Under the pieces are notes generated by a model. The model searched no databases. It was not told the DNA's origin and saw nothing but the letters and a program-made list of their open reading frames with translations. Of a DNA stretch of 45,560 bases, positions 22,750 through 31,179 are shown piece by piece. The stretch comes from Dactylosporangium sucinum (GTDB lineage Bacteria > Actinomycetota > Actinomycetes > Mycobacteriales > Micromonosporaceae). Each line of letters opens with the position of its first letter. The stretch's first letter is position 1. The DNA lies in contig NZ_BMPI01000083.1 of NCBI RefSeq assembly GCF_014647515.1, positions 1 to 45,560 of the forward strand. The letters are read 5' to 3'. The translations under genes were made by a program, and so were the position numbers.

Positions 22750-23301
22750 ATGCGGAAGCTCATCAACTCGACCTACATCACCCTCGACGGGGTCATCGAG
22801 AACCCGGCGTGGACGTCGCCGTACTTCGACGAGGAGGCCATGGAGTTCGCCGGAATGCAGACCGACAACGCCGACGCGCTCATCATGGGCCGGGTCACCT
22901 ACGACGGCATGTCCGCCGCCTGGCCGCTGCAGGACGAGAGCGACCCGACCACCGGCGCCGCGTACTTCAACCACGTGAAGAAGTACGTCGTCTCCCGCAC
23001 GCTCACCGACCCGGCCTGGAACAACTCCGAGGTGCTGCAGGGCGACCTGGTCGAGGAGGTGCGCAGGCTCAAGGCGCAGGAGGGCAGGGACATCCTGCAG
23101 TACGGGTACGGCTCGGTCACCACGCAGCTCGTCAAGGCCGGGCTGGTCGACGAGGTCCGGTTCTGGATCTGCCCGGTCATCGAGGGCGGCGACAGCGTCA
23201 GCACGCCGCTGAAGGACGTGAAGGCGGCCTTCGAGCTGATCGACACCCGCGTGCACAAGAGCGGCGTGATCATCGTGTCGTACCGCCCCAAGGCCTCCTG
23301 A
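22750..23301 (+). CDS. Dihydrofolate-reductase-fold protein (RibD C-terminal type)
   Basis: The 183-residue protein has the DHFR/RibD_C pattern: MRKLINSTYITLDGVIENP at the front, DALIMGRVTYDGMSAAWP (the nucleotide-binding GRxTY motif), KKYVVSRTL, GYGSVTTQLVKAGLVDEVRFWICPVIEGGD, and the final IIVSYRPK. Many such proteins of the YyaP/YwjB group are NADPH-dependent reductases of unknown substrate; it is not a housekeeping FolA. ATG at 22750 follows GGAG. It is a single-gene unit convergent with the SARP regulator. Confidence 0.9.
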   Translation: MRKLINSTYITLDGVIENPAWTSPYFDEEAMEFAGMQTDNADALIMGRVTYDGMSAAWPLQDESDPTTGAAYFNHVKKYVVSRTLTDPAWNNSEVLQGDLVEEVRRLKAQEGRDILQYGYGSVTTQLVKAGLVDEVRFWICPVIEGGDSVSTPLKDVKAAFELIDTRVHKSGVIIVSYRPKAS

Positions 23302-23312
23302 ACCGGAGAGCA

Positions 23313-26261
23313 CTACGACAGCAGGGCCCGGGCCTCGCCCGGGCTCAGCCGTCGTCCCTCGGCCACCGACGACGCGAACGCAGCAGCGCCCAACGCCGCG
23401 CAGAGGCGCGTCGACACCTCGTCCAGATCGTCCTGCTCGGCCGGCGACGCCGGCGCGTCCAGCGACTCCCGGGCCGCCGCCGCGGCACCCAGCAGCCGGG
23501 CGGCGATCACAGGGGAGGGCGCCGCGGAGGCGATGCCCTCCAGCGCCCCCGCGGCGTCCCGCGGCCAGCCGCCCGCGGTGGCCACGTCGAACGCCTCCAG
23601 GTGCAGCCGCAGCGCGGCCGCGGGGTCGCCCTGCTCCGAGCGCGCGTACCCCAGCTCGACCAGCACCATCGGCAGGTAGAGCGCCGGCCGCGGCTCCCGC
23701 CGGCCCGCCTCCACCAGCCCGCCGAGGTGCGCAACGGCCAGGTCCAGCTGGCCCGAGCGCCGGCACGCGATGCCGAGCGACAGCTCCGCGAACACCACCG
23801 CGGACGGCGCACCGTGCTCGACGACCAGCGCGTAGGCGCGCTCGGCCAGCTCCCGGGCGGCGCCGTAGTCGCGGGTCTGCACCGCGATCCAGGCCAGCCA
23901 GGACAGCTTGCTCCCGACGTCGGGCCACAGCGACAGCTCCTCGGCCCAGCGCAGCCCCTCCCGATGCAGGGCCGCGGCCCGCTCGTGCTCGCCGCGCATC
24001 TCGGCCAGCCCGCCGAGCCAGTCGTTGGCCTGCAGCCGTCCCCACCGGTCGCCGATCTCGGCGAAGAGGGCGGCGCTGCGGGTGGCGGCTTCCCGCAGTA
24101 CCGTCAAATCCCCTGCGGCATGGGCGTGCATGGCCCGCGAGGCCAGCACCGCCGCCTCGGTCCACGGGTCGTCCGGCGCGGTGGGCAGCAGCGAGGCATC
24201 GACGGCCGCCTGTGCCACGAACCACGCCGCCCGCGGGGAGGCATCGACCAACGCCGCGTCCAGGGATGCCACCGGGTCGCCCTGCAGGAGCGCGAACCCG
24301 GCCCGCCACGGCGCGGCCGCCGCGACCTCGGCCGCGGAGCCGCCGGAGGAGAGCGCGCGGCGGGCCTCGGTGAAGCGGCCGCGCAGGAACCAGTACCAGG
24401 TCAGGGCGTTGGCCAGGCGCAGCCCGCCGCCGTGCGCGAGGGCCAGGCGCAGGTTGCCGGTCTCCGCGTCGAGCCGTGCGAGCCATTCCTGCTGGTCGGG
24501 GCCGCGCAGCCGCGGGTCGGCCAGTTCGGCGAGCTCGGTGTAGTACGCGGCGTGCCGGGCGCGCAGCCCATCGACGTCGAGCAGACGCGGGAGACAGAAG
24601 GCGGCCACCGTCTCCAGCAGGCGGAAGCGGCCGCCGTCGGCGACGACGAGCGAGCGGTCGACCAGCCGGCCGAGCGCGTCGAGGTCGGTGCCGCAGATCC
24701 GCTCGGCGGCCTCGGGCGCGCAGCCGTCGGCGAACACCGCGAGCCCGGCGAGGACCTGCTGGTCGGCCGGGTCGAGCAGGTCCCAGCTCCAGCCGATGAC
24801 GGCGGTCATGGTGCGCTGGCGCGGCGGCACGTCCCGCTGCCGGGTCGACACGAGCTCGATCCGGTCGAGCACGCCCTGCACGCCGAACGCGCGCACGCGG
24901 GTCGCGGCCAGCTCCAGCGCAAGCGGGAGGCCGTCGAGGCGGCGGCAGAGCTGCGCGACGGCGGGCGCGGTGCGGGCGTCGAGCCGGAACCCGCGCTGTT
25001 GGGCGGCGGCCCGGGCGGCGAACAGCCGCGCCGCGGGCGAGCGCCGCACGGCGTCGACGTCGTGGTCGTCGTGCGGCAGATGCAGCGGGGGTACCTCCCA
25101 GAGCACCTCGCCGGCCAGCCCCAACGGCTCGCGGCTGGTGGCGAGCACGCGGAGCCCCGGCACGTCCCGCAGCAGCCGGGCGACCAGCGCCGCGACCGGC
25201 TCGATGACGTGCTCGCAGTTGTCGAGCAGGAGCGTCTTCGCGTGCCGCAGCGCCGAGATCAGTCGCTCGGCGGCGTCGCCGGTGGTGTCGCGGATCGCCA
25301 GGGTGCCGAGGATGTGCTCGGCGAGGTGCTCGTCGCCGGCCGGCAGCGGCGCGAGCTCCACCAGCTGCACGCCGTCCAGTGACCGAACGGCCTCGATCGC
25401 CAGTCGTGTCTTGCCGACTCCGCCGGGCCCGATGAGCGTCACGAGCCGTTCGGCAGGCAGCACCGTGCGCAGCTCGGCGAGCGCCTCGGCCCGCCCGACC
25501 AGCTCGTCGAGCCGGGCCGGCAGGCTGTTGCGGACGATGGCGGCGCGCGGCGGTGCGCTCAGCCCGGCGTCCTGCCGCAGGATCCGGCGGTGCAGCGCGA
25601 CGAGCTCCGGCCCGGGGTCGAGCCCCAGCTCCTCGGCGAGCCGTTCACGCAGGTCGGCGTAGCTGTCGAGGGCCTCGGCCGGGCGGCCGGCGGCGTAGAG
25701 GGCGCGCAGGTGCAGCGCGCGCAGCCCCTCCCGCAGCGGGTGCTGGGCGACGAGCTCGGCCAGGTCGGCGACGGCGAGGTCGTGCTCGCCGCGCTCCAGC
25801 CGGGCCTCGGCGAGCCGCTCCAGGGCGACCAGCCGCTGCTCCTTCAGCCGGGTCGCCTCGGCACGGCAGAACTCCTCGTCCGCGAAGTCGGCGTAAGGCT
25901 CGCCCCGCCACAGCCGCAGGGCGGCCTCGGGCTCGATCTGGGTGAATCGGTCCGCGTCGATGACGGCACGCAGGAGGTACCCCGGCGGCCGCGACTCGAT
26001 CAGGTCACGCGCGCCCGGCTCGGCGTCGTTGAGCGCCTTGCGCAGCTGCGACACCCGCACCTGCAGCGCGCCGGCGGCGTTGGCGGGCGGGTCGTCGCCC
26101 CACAGGTCGTCGATGAGCCGGTCGGCGGAGACCACCCGGTTGCGATGCGCGAGCAGGTCGGCCAGCAGCATCCGCACCTTCGTGCCGGGCACGACCACCG
26201 GCTCGCCGGCGTCGGTGCTGACGGCGAGCGGCCCGAGCACGCCGAACTGCACGGCGCCCAT
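23313..26261 (-). CDS. SARP/AfsR-type regulator: BTAD, NB-ARC-like ATPase and TPR domains
   Basis: The 982-residue protein has an OmpR-type winged helix (about 5-90: VQFGVLGPLAV, VSADRLIDDLWGDDPP, LQVRVSQLRKAL), a bacterial transcriptional activation domain (about 95-245, ending LGLDPGPELVALHRRIL), and an NB-ARC-like P-loop ATPase from about 270 (LIGPGGVGKTRLAIEAV as Walker A, TLLLDNCEH as Walker B, LATSREPLGL). A long helical repeat region follows. This is the architecture of AfsR-like activators of secondary metabolism and development. ATG at 26261 is chosen because the domain starts right there. The divergent alpha/beta hydrolase, 39 bp away, is a likely target. No antibiotic cluster is in the window. 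Confidence 0.9.
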   Translation of the reverse strand: MGAVQFGVLGPLAVSTDAGEPVVVPGTKVRMLLADLLAHRNRVVSADRLIDDLWGDDPPANAAGALQVRVSQLRKALNDAEPGARDLIESRPPGYLLRAVIDADRFTQIEPEAALRLWRGEPYADFADEEFCRAEATRLKEQRLVALERLAEARLERGEHDLAVADLAELVAQHPLREGLRALHLRALYAAGRPAEALDSYADLRERLAEELGLDPGPELVALHRRILRQDAGLSAPPRAAIVRNSLPARLDELVGRAEALAELRTVLPAERLVTLIGPGGVGKTRLAIEAVRSLDGVQLVELAPLPAGDEHLAEHILGTLAIRDTTGDAAERLISALRHAKTLLLDNCEHVIEPVAALVARLLRDVPGLRVLATSREPLGLAGEVLWEVPPLHLPHDDHDVDAVRRSPAARLFAARAAAQQRGFRLDARTAPAVAQLCRRLDGLPLALELAATRVRAFGVQGVLDRIELVSTRQRDVPPRQRTMTAVIGWSWDLLDPADQQVLAGLAVFADGCAPEAAERICGTDLDALGRLVDRSLVVADGGRFRLLETVAAFCLPRLLDVDGLRARHAAYYTELAELADPRLRGPDQQEWLARLDAETGNLRLALAHGGGLRLANALTWYWFLRGRFTEARRALSSGGSAAEVAAAAPWRAGFALLQGDPVASLDAALVDASPRAAWFVAQAAVDASLLPTAPDDPWTEAAVLASRAMHAHAAGDLTVLREAATRSAALFAEIGDRWGRLQANDWLGGLAEMRGEHERAAALHREGLRWAEELSLWPDVGSKLSWLAWIAVQTRDYGAARELAERAYALVVEHGAPSAVVFAELSLGIACRRSGQLDLAVAHLGGLVEAGRREPRPALYLPMVLVELGYARSEQGDPAAALRLHLEAFDVATAGGWPRDAAGALEGIASAAPSPVIAARLLGAAAAARESLDAPASPAEQDDLDEVSTRLCAALGAAAFASSVAEGRRLSPGEARALLS

Positions 26262-26300
26262 CGTAAGCGGACCGAAAGCGCGGCGGCGCATCGTCGCTGC

Positions 26301-27080
26301 ATGGACCTCTACTTCGAGACGCACGGCAGCGGCGGAGAGCGCCCGCTGGTGCTGATCCACGGCGCGCTGTCCGGCATCGGTACCTCGTTCGGCCAGATCC
26401 TGCCGGTCCTCGCCCGCACGCGGCGGGTTCTTGCGGTGGAGCTGCAGGCGCACGGCCGCACGCCCGACATCGACCGGCCCTTCACCATCGAGCACTTCGC
26501 CTCCGACGTCGTCGAGCTGCTGGACCGCCTCGGCCTCGACCGGGCCGACGTCTTCGGCTGGAGCATGGGCGCGTCGGTCGGCCTGCGCCTCGGCACCGAC
26601 CACCCGTCCCGCGTCGGCCGGTTGGTGCTGGCATCGGTGAGCTTCGACCTCGGGGGCGTGTACCCCGGGCTGCTGGAGGGCATTCAGGACCTCCAGCCGG
26701 AGCACCTGCACGGTTCGGAGTTCCACGAGGAGTACCTGCGGACGGCGCCCGATCCCGCCGGCTGGGCGAACCTGGTGACGAAGATGAAGGTCCTCGACGC
26801 GAACCTGCCGTCGTGGACGGCCGCGCAGATCCGCGCGCTCGCCGCCCCGACGATGCTGGTGCTCGGCGACGCCGACATCGTCACTCCCGAGCACGCGGTG
26901 CAGATGTTCCGGCTGCTCGGCGGCGGCGTGCCCGGCGACCTGACCGGCCTGCCCGCCTGCCGCCTGGCGATCCTGCCGGGCACCACCCACACCACGATCC
27001 CGCACCGCGCCGAGGCGCTGGCCCCGATGATCGAGGAGTTCCTGGAGGAGGCCGTACTGTGTGCGAAGGCAGGGTCGTAG
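26301..27080 (+). CDS. Alpha/beta hydrolase
   Basis: The 259-residue protein has HGALSG (oxyanion loop), the nucleophile elbow GWSMGAS (Ser near residue 93), the acid in LVLGDADIVTPEH (Asp near 193), and the histidine in LPGTTHTT near 230, the full triad of the family. It looks like a cytosolic esterase or peroxidase-like hydrolase; the substrate is unknown. It is divergent from the SARP regulator. Its stop codon TAG (27078-27080) lies inside the tRNA gene that begins at 27071, so the last codons and the tRNA 5' end share ten bases. Confidence 0.9.
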   Translation: MDLYFETHGSGGERPLVLIHGALSGIGTSFGQILPVLARTRRVLAVELQAHGRTPDIDRPFTIEHFASDVVELLDRLGLDRADVFGWSMGASVGLRLGTDHPSRVGRLVLASVSFDLGGVYPGLLEGIQDLQPEHLHGSEFHEEYLRTAPDPAGWANLVTKMKVLDANLPSWTAAQIRALAAPTMLVLGDADIVTPEHAVQMFRLLGGGVPGDLTGLPACRLAILPGTTHTTIPHRAEALAPMIEEFLEEAVLCAKAGS

Positions 27081-27143
27081 CGCAGAGGTCGACGCGCCGG
27101 ACTCATAATCCGGAGGACGCCGGTTCGATTCCGGTCGGCCCTG
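27071..27143 (+). tRNA. tRNA with CAU anticodon (Met or lysidine-type Ile)
   Basis: The 73-base cloverleaf has acceptor AGGGTCG/CGGCCCT (one G-T pair), T8-A9, D-arm GCG...CGC, anticodon stem CCGGA/TCCGG with loop CTCATAA (CAT at 27104-27106), and T-arm GCCGG-TTCGATT-CCGGT. It lacks the C1-A72 mismatch and GGG/CCC anticodon stem of initiators, so it is elongator Met or Ile2; I cannot decide between them. Pairing continues three bases outside the acceptor (GGC/GCC). The first ten bases overlap the end of the hydrolase gene. It closely resembles the atypical tRNA at 20843. Confidence 0.85.
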
Positions 27144-27160
27144 CCCTAAGCTGCCGTTCC

Positions 27161-27445
27161 ATGCAACGACCCGGCTGGCTCCTCGGCGGTGCCGCGGCGG
27201 CCGTGGCGGTGTGGGCGGTCGCGGGTTGCTCCTCGCCCTCGGACGGCACCGCGATCCGCCGCGTCCCCGCCCCGCCGCTGTCGCCCGACGCCCAGACGCC
27301 CTCCTCCTTCCCTTCCTCCGCCGCTGCGCCGCCGGCCTCCCGGACGCCCGTCCCCCTCGACGCGGGCACCCACACGATGACGCTGCGCGCCACCAGCCCC
27401 TCCACGAAGTCCGTCCCGGCGCAGTTCACCCAGCGCTGCACCTAA
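27161..27445 (+). CDS. Small lipoprotein
   Basis: The 94-residue protein has a lipoprotein signal with lipobox WAVAGCSS (Cys near residue 23) after GGAAAAVAVWAV, then a Pro/Ser-rich tail with no recognisable domain and a near-terminal cysteine. It would be anchored to the outer face of the membrane. The ATG at 27161 lies 17 bp after the tRNA; TAAGCT eight bases upstream may be a -10 for a leaderless mRNA. Its end overlaps the convergent MarR-type gene by four bases. Function unknown. Confidence 0.65.
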   Translation: MQRPGWLLGGAAAAVAVWAVAGCSSPSDGTAIRRVPAPPLSPDAQTPSSFPSSAAAPPASRTPVPLDAGTHTMTLRATSPSTKSVPAQFTQRCT

Positions 27446-27858
27446 AGTTCAGGCCTGGCCAGGTACTGGTTGGCGCGGTCCAGGATCGTGCCCAGCACGC
27501 GGCCGGTGACGTCGAGGTCGGCCTTCGGCAGGTCGCCCCACAGCCGCTCGGTGATCGGCCCGATCTCGGCGCGGACCTCGCTCCACCGCGCCCGGCCGGC
27601 CTCGGTGGCGGTCGCGGCGCCGGCGGCGTCGAGCCGGACCAGCCCGCCCTCGGCCAGCTCGGCGAGCCGCTGCCGGGCCGCGGCCTCGTCGACCTTGAGC
27701 GCCCCGGCGATCCGCCGCGCGTCGCCGCCCATGACGGTCAGGGTCAGCGCCACCCACTGTGGCTCGGTGAGGCTCCGCCCGGCGAGCAGCCGGTCGAGGA
27801 TCGCGTTGAGGGCCTTCTCGGTCTGCCCGATGACGGCGGTGGTGAACTCGCTGCTCAT
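27442..27858 (-). CDS. MarR-type winged-helix protein
   Basis: The 138-residue protein resembles MarR regulators: EKALNAILDRLLAGRSLTEPQWVALTLTV, the DNA-binding part VDEAAARQRLAELAEGGLVRLDAAGAATATEAGRARW, and a C-terminal helix (LDVTGRVLGTILDRANQYL). It is shorter and less conserved in the wing than typical members. It is divergent from another MarR gene across a 94-bp region with two 15-bp palindromes, so the pair probably regulates that region together. The ligand is unknown. Confidence 0.78.
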   Translation of the reverse strand: MSSEFTTAVIGQTEKALNAILDRLLAGRSLTEPQWVALTLTVMGGDARRIAGALKVDEAAARQRLAELAEGGLVRLDAAGAATATEAGRARWSEVRAEIGPITERLWGDLPKADLDVTGRVLGTILDRANQYLARPEL

Positions 27859-27875
27859 CTCGATCTCCCAGGTTT

Positions 27876-27931
27876 GTTGGTCCGACTAACGTTCGTGCCA
27901 CCAACGAAGCTAGGTCGTTAGTGTGACTAAC
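27876..27931. promoter_or_regulatory. Two MarR-type operator palindromes in a divergent promoter
   Basis: GTTGG-TCCGA-CTAAC (27876-27890) and GTTAG-TGTGA-CTAAC (27917-27931) are 15-bp inverted repeats with the same spacing, 41 bp apart centre to centre, about four helical turns. They sit between two MarR-type genes and would control both. Confidence 0.65.
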
Positions 27932-27952
27932 GCAAGGGGTACGATCGCCGGC

Positions 27953-28408
27953 GTGAGCGAGAGCACGCTGAGCAGGCGCCCGACACGGTTGTTGTCGCTG
28001 GCCGCGATGCACGCCGACCGCCGGGTGAACGAGGGTCTGGCCACCGCGGACGCGCGGAAGTGGCACTACGCGGTGCTGTCGACGCTGGAACAGTTCGGCC
28101 CGGCCAGCCAGGCCGAGCTGAGCCAGCGCACGGGCATCTACCGCAGTGACCTGGTGGCGGTCATCAACGAGCTGACCGAGCGCGGCCAGGTCGACCGGTC
28201 CCCGAATCCGGCAGACCGCCGCCAGAACGTCATCACCCTCACCGAGGCGGGCCACCGGCAGCTGCTGGCCCTGGACGAGCTCCTGGCCGCGGCCGAGCGC
28301 GACGTGCTGGCGCCGCTGACCGACGCCGAGCGGGAGCAGCTGGTGGACCTGCTGACCCGGCTCGTCCGGCATCACGGCTCCTGGGACGGCAACACCTTGC
28401 GGAAGTAG
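27953..28408 (+). CDS. MarR-family transcriptional regulator
   Basis: The 151-residue protein is a typical MarR: LLSLAAMHADRRVNEGLATADARKWHYAVLSTLEQFGP, recognition helix YRSDLVAVINELTERGQV, wing RSPNPADRRQNVITLTEAG and C-terminal dimer helix LTDAEREQLVDLLTRLV. GTG at 27953 is the chosen start; GTG at 27923 is in frame but inside the second palindrome. It is likely autoregulated via the boxes at 27876-27931. The 3' end overlaps the convergent GNAT gene by 37 bp. Confidence 0.87.
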   Translation: MSESTLSRRPTRLLSLAAMHADRRVNEGLATADARKWHYAVLSTLEQFGPASQAELSQRTGIYRSDLVAVINELTERGQVDRSPNPADRRQNVITLTEAGHRQLLALDELLAAAERDVLAPLTDAEREQLVDLLTRLVRHHGSWDGNTLRK

Positions 28409-28812
28409 CTGGCCGACTCGTCGTAGCCGAGGGCGAGGTAGAACGCCGAGGCCCGCCGCGTGGCGAGCGCGACCAGCACACAGCCGCGCCGCGCGGCCCA
28501 CCGCTCGAACTCGTCCATCAGCAGCCGCCCGACCCCGCTCGATCGCCGGTCGGACCGGACGAGAATCTCTTCGACCCACCCGACGGGCCCGTTGGCGTAG
28601 AACGTCAGGTGCCGGAACCCGAGCAGATAGCCCACCGCGTCGCCGCCGTCGACGGCCAGCAGCAGGCAGGCGGCATCGTCACCGAGCAGCGCCGCGTAGC
28701 TCTCGCCGAACCGCTCCGGCACGAAAGGGAACGACTGCGCCAGCTCCCCCGCCAACTCCGCGACCGCCGCCGCATCGGCAGTCAGACATTCCCGCACCTC
28801 GATCACAACCAC
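28372..28812 (-). CDS. GNAT-family N-acetyltransferase
   Basis: The 146-residue protein shows VIEVRECLTADAAAVAELAGELAQSF at the front, EEILVRSDRRSSGVGRLLMDEFE as strand 4 and the acetyl-CoA loop (RRSSGVG), and SAFYLALGYDESASYFRK as the C-terminal GNAT signature. Two GTG codons (28812 and 28806) are possible starts; neither has a Shine-Dalgarno. It is convergent with the MarR gene. Acceptor substrate is unknown. Confidence 0.85.
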   Translation of the reverse strand: MVVIEVRECLTADAAAVAELAGELAQSFPFVPERFGESYAALLGDDAACLLLAVDGGDAVGYLLGFRHLTFYANGPVGWVEEILVRSDRRSSGVGRLLMDEFERWAARRGCVLVALATRRASAFYLALGYDESASYFRKVLPSQEP

Positions 28813-28850
28813 GATGATCCGCGAGGCCCGCCCCGCCGGCAACGCGCGGC

Positions 28851-31010
28851 TCAGCGCCCGGCGGGCTCGGGAGCGGGCTCGGAAGCAGACTCGATGGCCA
28901 CGCGCGGCAGTAAGCCGTCGAGCCGGCGCGGCAGCCACCAGGCGCGGGCGCCGAGAAGGTGCATCACCGCGGGCACGATCAGGCAGCGGATGACGACCGC
29001 GTCGAGCAGCACCGCCACCGCCAGGCCGAAGCCGAACTGCTGCAGCATCCGGCCCGGGTCGAGCAGGAACGAGCCGAACACCAGGACCATGATGGCCGCC
29101 GCAGCCGTCACGATCCGGCCCGTCGTCGCCAGGCCCTCCCGGACGGCCGACGCGGCGTCGCGGGTGCGCTGCCACTCCTCGTGCATGCGGGCGAGGAGGA
29201 AGACCTCGTAGTCCATCGACAGCCCGAAGGCGATGGCGAAGATCATGACCGGCACGTACGCCTCGATCGGCCCGGGCTGCGCCCCGAACCGGCCGTCCTG
29301 GAACACGAGCGTGACGGCGCCCATCGCGGCACCGACGCTCAGCAGGTTGAGCAGCGCCGCCTTGATCGGGATCAGCACCGAGCGGAACACCACGAGCAGG
29401 AGCAGGGCCGACAACCCGACGACCAGCCCGACGAACACCGGCAGCCGCCGGCCCACCGCGTCGGCGAAGTCGACCACCGCGGCCGTGCTCCCGCCGACGA
29501 GCAGCGTCGCGCCGCTGCTCGCCGCCAACGGCGGCAGGGTCTGCGAACGGAGCCGGTCGACGAGCTCGGCGGTCCGCGCGTCCTGCGGCCCGGTCTCCGG
29601 GAAGGCGATGATGGTCGACAGGCCGTCGCCCGACGACAGCGGGGAGGTCGTGGCCGCGACGCCGTCCGTGGACGACACCGCGCGCGCCACGCTCGCCGCC
29701 GTCGCGTCGTCACCGCGGACCACGATCACGAGCGGGCCGTTGAAGCCGGCGCCGAAGCCCTTGGCCAGCAGGTCGTACGCGGCTCGCGAGGTCGCCGACG
29801 GCGCGTCCGTCCCGGCGTCCGCGAAGCCGAGCCGGATGCCGAGCGCCGGCCACGCGAGGGCGACGAGAGCGCCGACGGCCAGTACCAGAGAAATCCACGG
29901 CCGGCGCTCCACGAGCGCGGACCAGGCGCGCCAGCGATCGCCTTCCCGCCGGCCGGCCCGTCCCGACCGTTCGGTGCGCTCGGCCCGCTTGCGCAGGCCG
30001 CGCTCGACGCGACCGCCGACCACCGCGAGCAGCGCCGGCAGCAGGGTCAGCGATGCGACCATCGTGACGAGCACCGTCACCGCGATCGCGACCGCGACCC
30101 CCTGCAGCGAGCCGAGCCCGAGGGCGATGAGGCCGAGGAGCGCGACGATGACCGTGCACCCGGCGAAGAAGACCGTGCGGCCGGCGGTGTCGAGCGCGGT
30201 GCGCGCGGCGGCCTCGCGGTCGGCGCCGTGGAGCAGCTCGCCGCGGTATCGCGAGAAGACCAGCAGCGCGTAGTCGATGCCCACGCCGAGCCCGACGAGC
30301 AGCATCAGCGGCACCGTGAAGTCGGCGACGGTCGCGAGGTGCGAGGCCAGCGTGATGAGGCCGATCGCGCTGCCGACCGCGAACACCGCGATGACGATCG
30401 GCAGGCTGGCGGCGAGCAGCGAGCCGAAGAGGAACACCAGGATCACCAGCGCAGCCAGGATCCCGGCGCCTTCGGCCGGGCCGCCGCCCTCGCTCTCCTG
30501 CGCGTTGCGGACGGGATCGCCGCCGAGCTCGACGCGCAGGCCGTCGCCGCCGGCGGCCTTGGCGGCGTCGATGATGCGGCGCACGTCCTCCGCCGGCACC
30601 TGCTCCGACGGGGCGTCGAGCACCACCGTGGCGTAGCCGATGGTGCCGTCGCCGGACATGGCGCTCGGGTCGGCGTAGGGGCCGCGCACGGCGGCGACGC
30701 GGGGCAGGTCGGCCACCTCGGCGAGCATCGCTTCCACTTGTTCGCGCACCGGTGGGGCCGCCAGGCCGCCGGTGCGCTCGACGACCACCTGGACGGTCGC
30801 TCCCGCCTGCTCCGGTGCGCGCTCCTGCAGCGTGTCGAGGGCGCGCTGCGACTCCGCGCCGGGGAGCGAGAAGTCGTTGCGGAAGTCGCCGCCGACGACC
30901 TGTGCGGCGACGGTGACCGCGGCCAGCACGGCGACCCAGGCGACGAGCGCGAGCCAGCGGTGCCGGTAGGAACGGGCCGCGAGCCGTGTGAAGACGGTGC
31001 GGTTGTCCAT
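28851..31010 (-). CDS. MMPL-family (RND superfamily) transporter
   Basis: The 719-residue membrane protein has the duplicated RND layout: helix 1 (YRHRWLALVAWVAVLAAV), a large extracytoplasmic loop (PGAESQRALDTLQERAPEQAG), a block of five helices (ILVFLFGSLLAASLPIVIAV, LMLLVGLGVGIDYALLVFSRYRGEL), and the same again in the second half (VMIFAIAFGLSMDYEVFLLARMHEEW). The GIDYALL and SMDYEVFL motifs are the proton-relay helices of MMPL proteins. These export lipids, lipopeptides or drugs. ATG at 31010 with GGAG nine bases upstream. The divergent two-component system, 169 bp away, may control it; that gap holds no other gene I can see. Confidence 0.93.
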   Translation of the reverse strand: MDNRTVFTRLAARSYRHRWLALVAWVAVLAAVTVAAQVVGGDFRNDFSLPGAESQRALDTLQERAPEQAGATVQVVVERTGGLAAPPVREQVEAMLAEVADLPRVAAVRGPYADPSAMSGDGTIGYATVVLDAPSEQVPAEDVRRIIDAAKAAGGDGLRVELGGDPVRNAQESEGGGPAEGAGILAALVILVFLFGSLLAASLPIVIAVFAVGSAIGLITLASHLATVADFTVPLMLLVGLGVGIDYALLVFSRYRGELLHGADREAAARTALDTAGRTVFFAGCTVIVALLGLIALGLGSLQGVAVAIAVTVLVTMVASLTLLPALLAVVGGRVERGLRKRAERTERSGRAGRREGDRWRAWSALVERRPWISLVLAVGALVALAWPALGIRLGFADAGTDAPSATSRAAYDLLAKGFGAGFNGPLVIVVRGDDATAASVARAVSSTDGVAATTSPLSSGDGLSTIIAFPETGPQDARTAELVDRLRSQTLPPLAASSGATLLVGGSTAAVVDFADAVGRRLPVFVGLVVGLSALLLLVVFRSVLIPIKAALLNLLSVGAAMGAVTLVFQDGRFGAQPGPIEAYVPVMIFAIAFGLSMDYEVFLLARMHEEWQRTRDAASAVREGLATTGRIVTAAAAIMVLVFGSFLLDPGRMLQQFGFGLAVAVLLDAVVIRCLIVPAVMHLLGARAWWLPRRLDGLLPRVAIESASEPAPEPAGR

Positions 31011-31179
31011 CGCTGTGCGCTCCTTGCGGTCGGCCGGAAGTCGTTCGCCGGCAACGGTATGAGCGCCGGGCGCCGGGGCGCATCGCTCGCGCCAGGGATC
31101 TTCGGGTACCACCGTGGGGGGACTCGAGATCCCTCCACGGAGCGTCGCACCCGGCGGTCCGGCTCTCTACGCTTGCGGC

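Noticed and set aside
26262..27005. N-terminal extension of the SARP regulator over the hydrolase gene
   Set aside because: It is antisense to a clear alpha/beta hydrolase; the winged-helix domain begins at 26261.
31011..31112. Extended start of the MMPL transporter
   Set aside because: The extension is not hydrophobic and ATG at 31010 has a Shine-Dalgarno.
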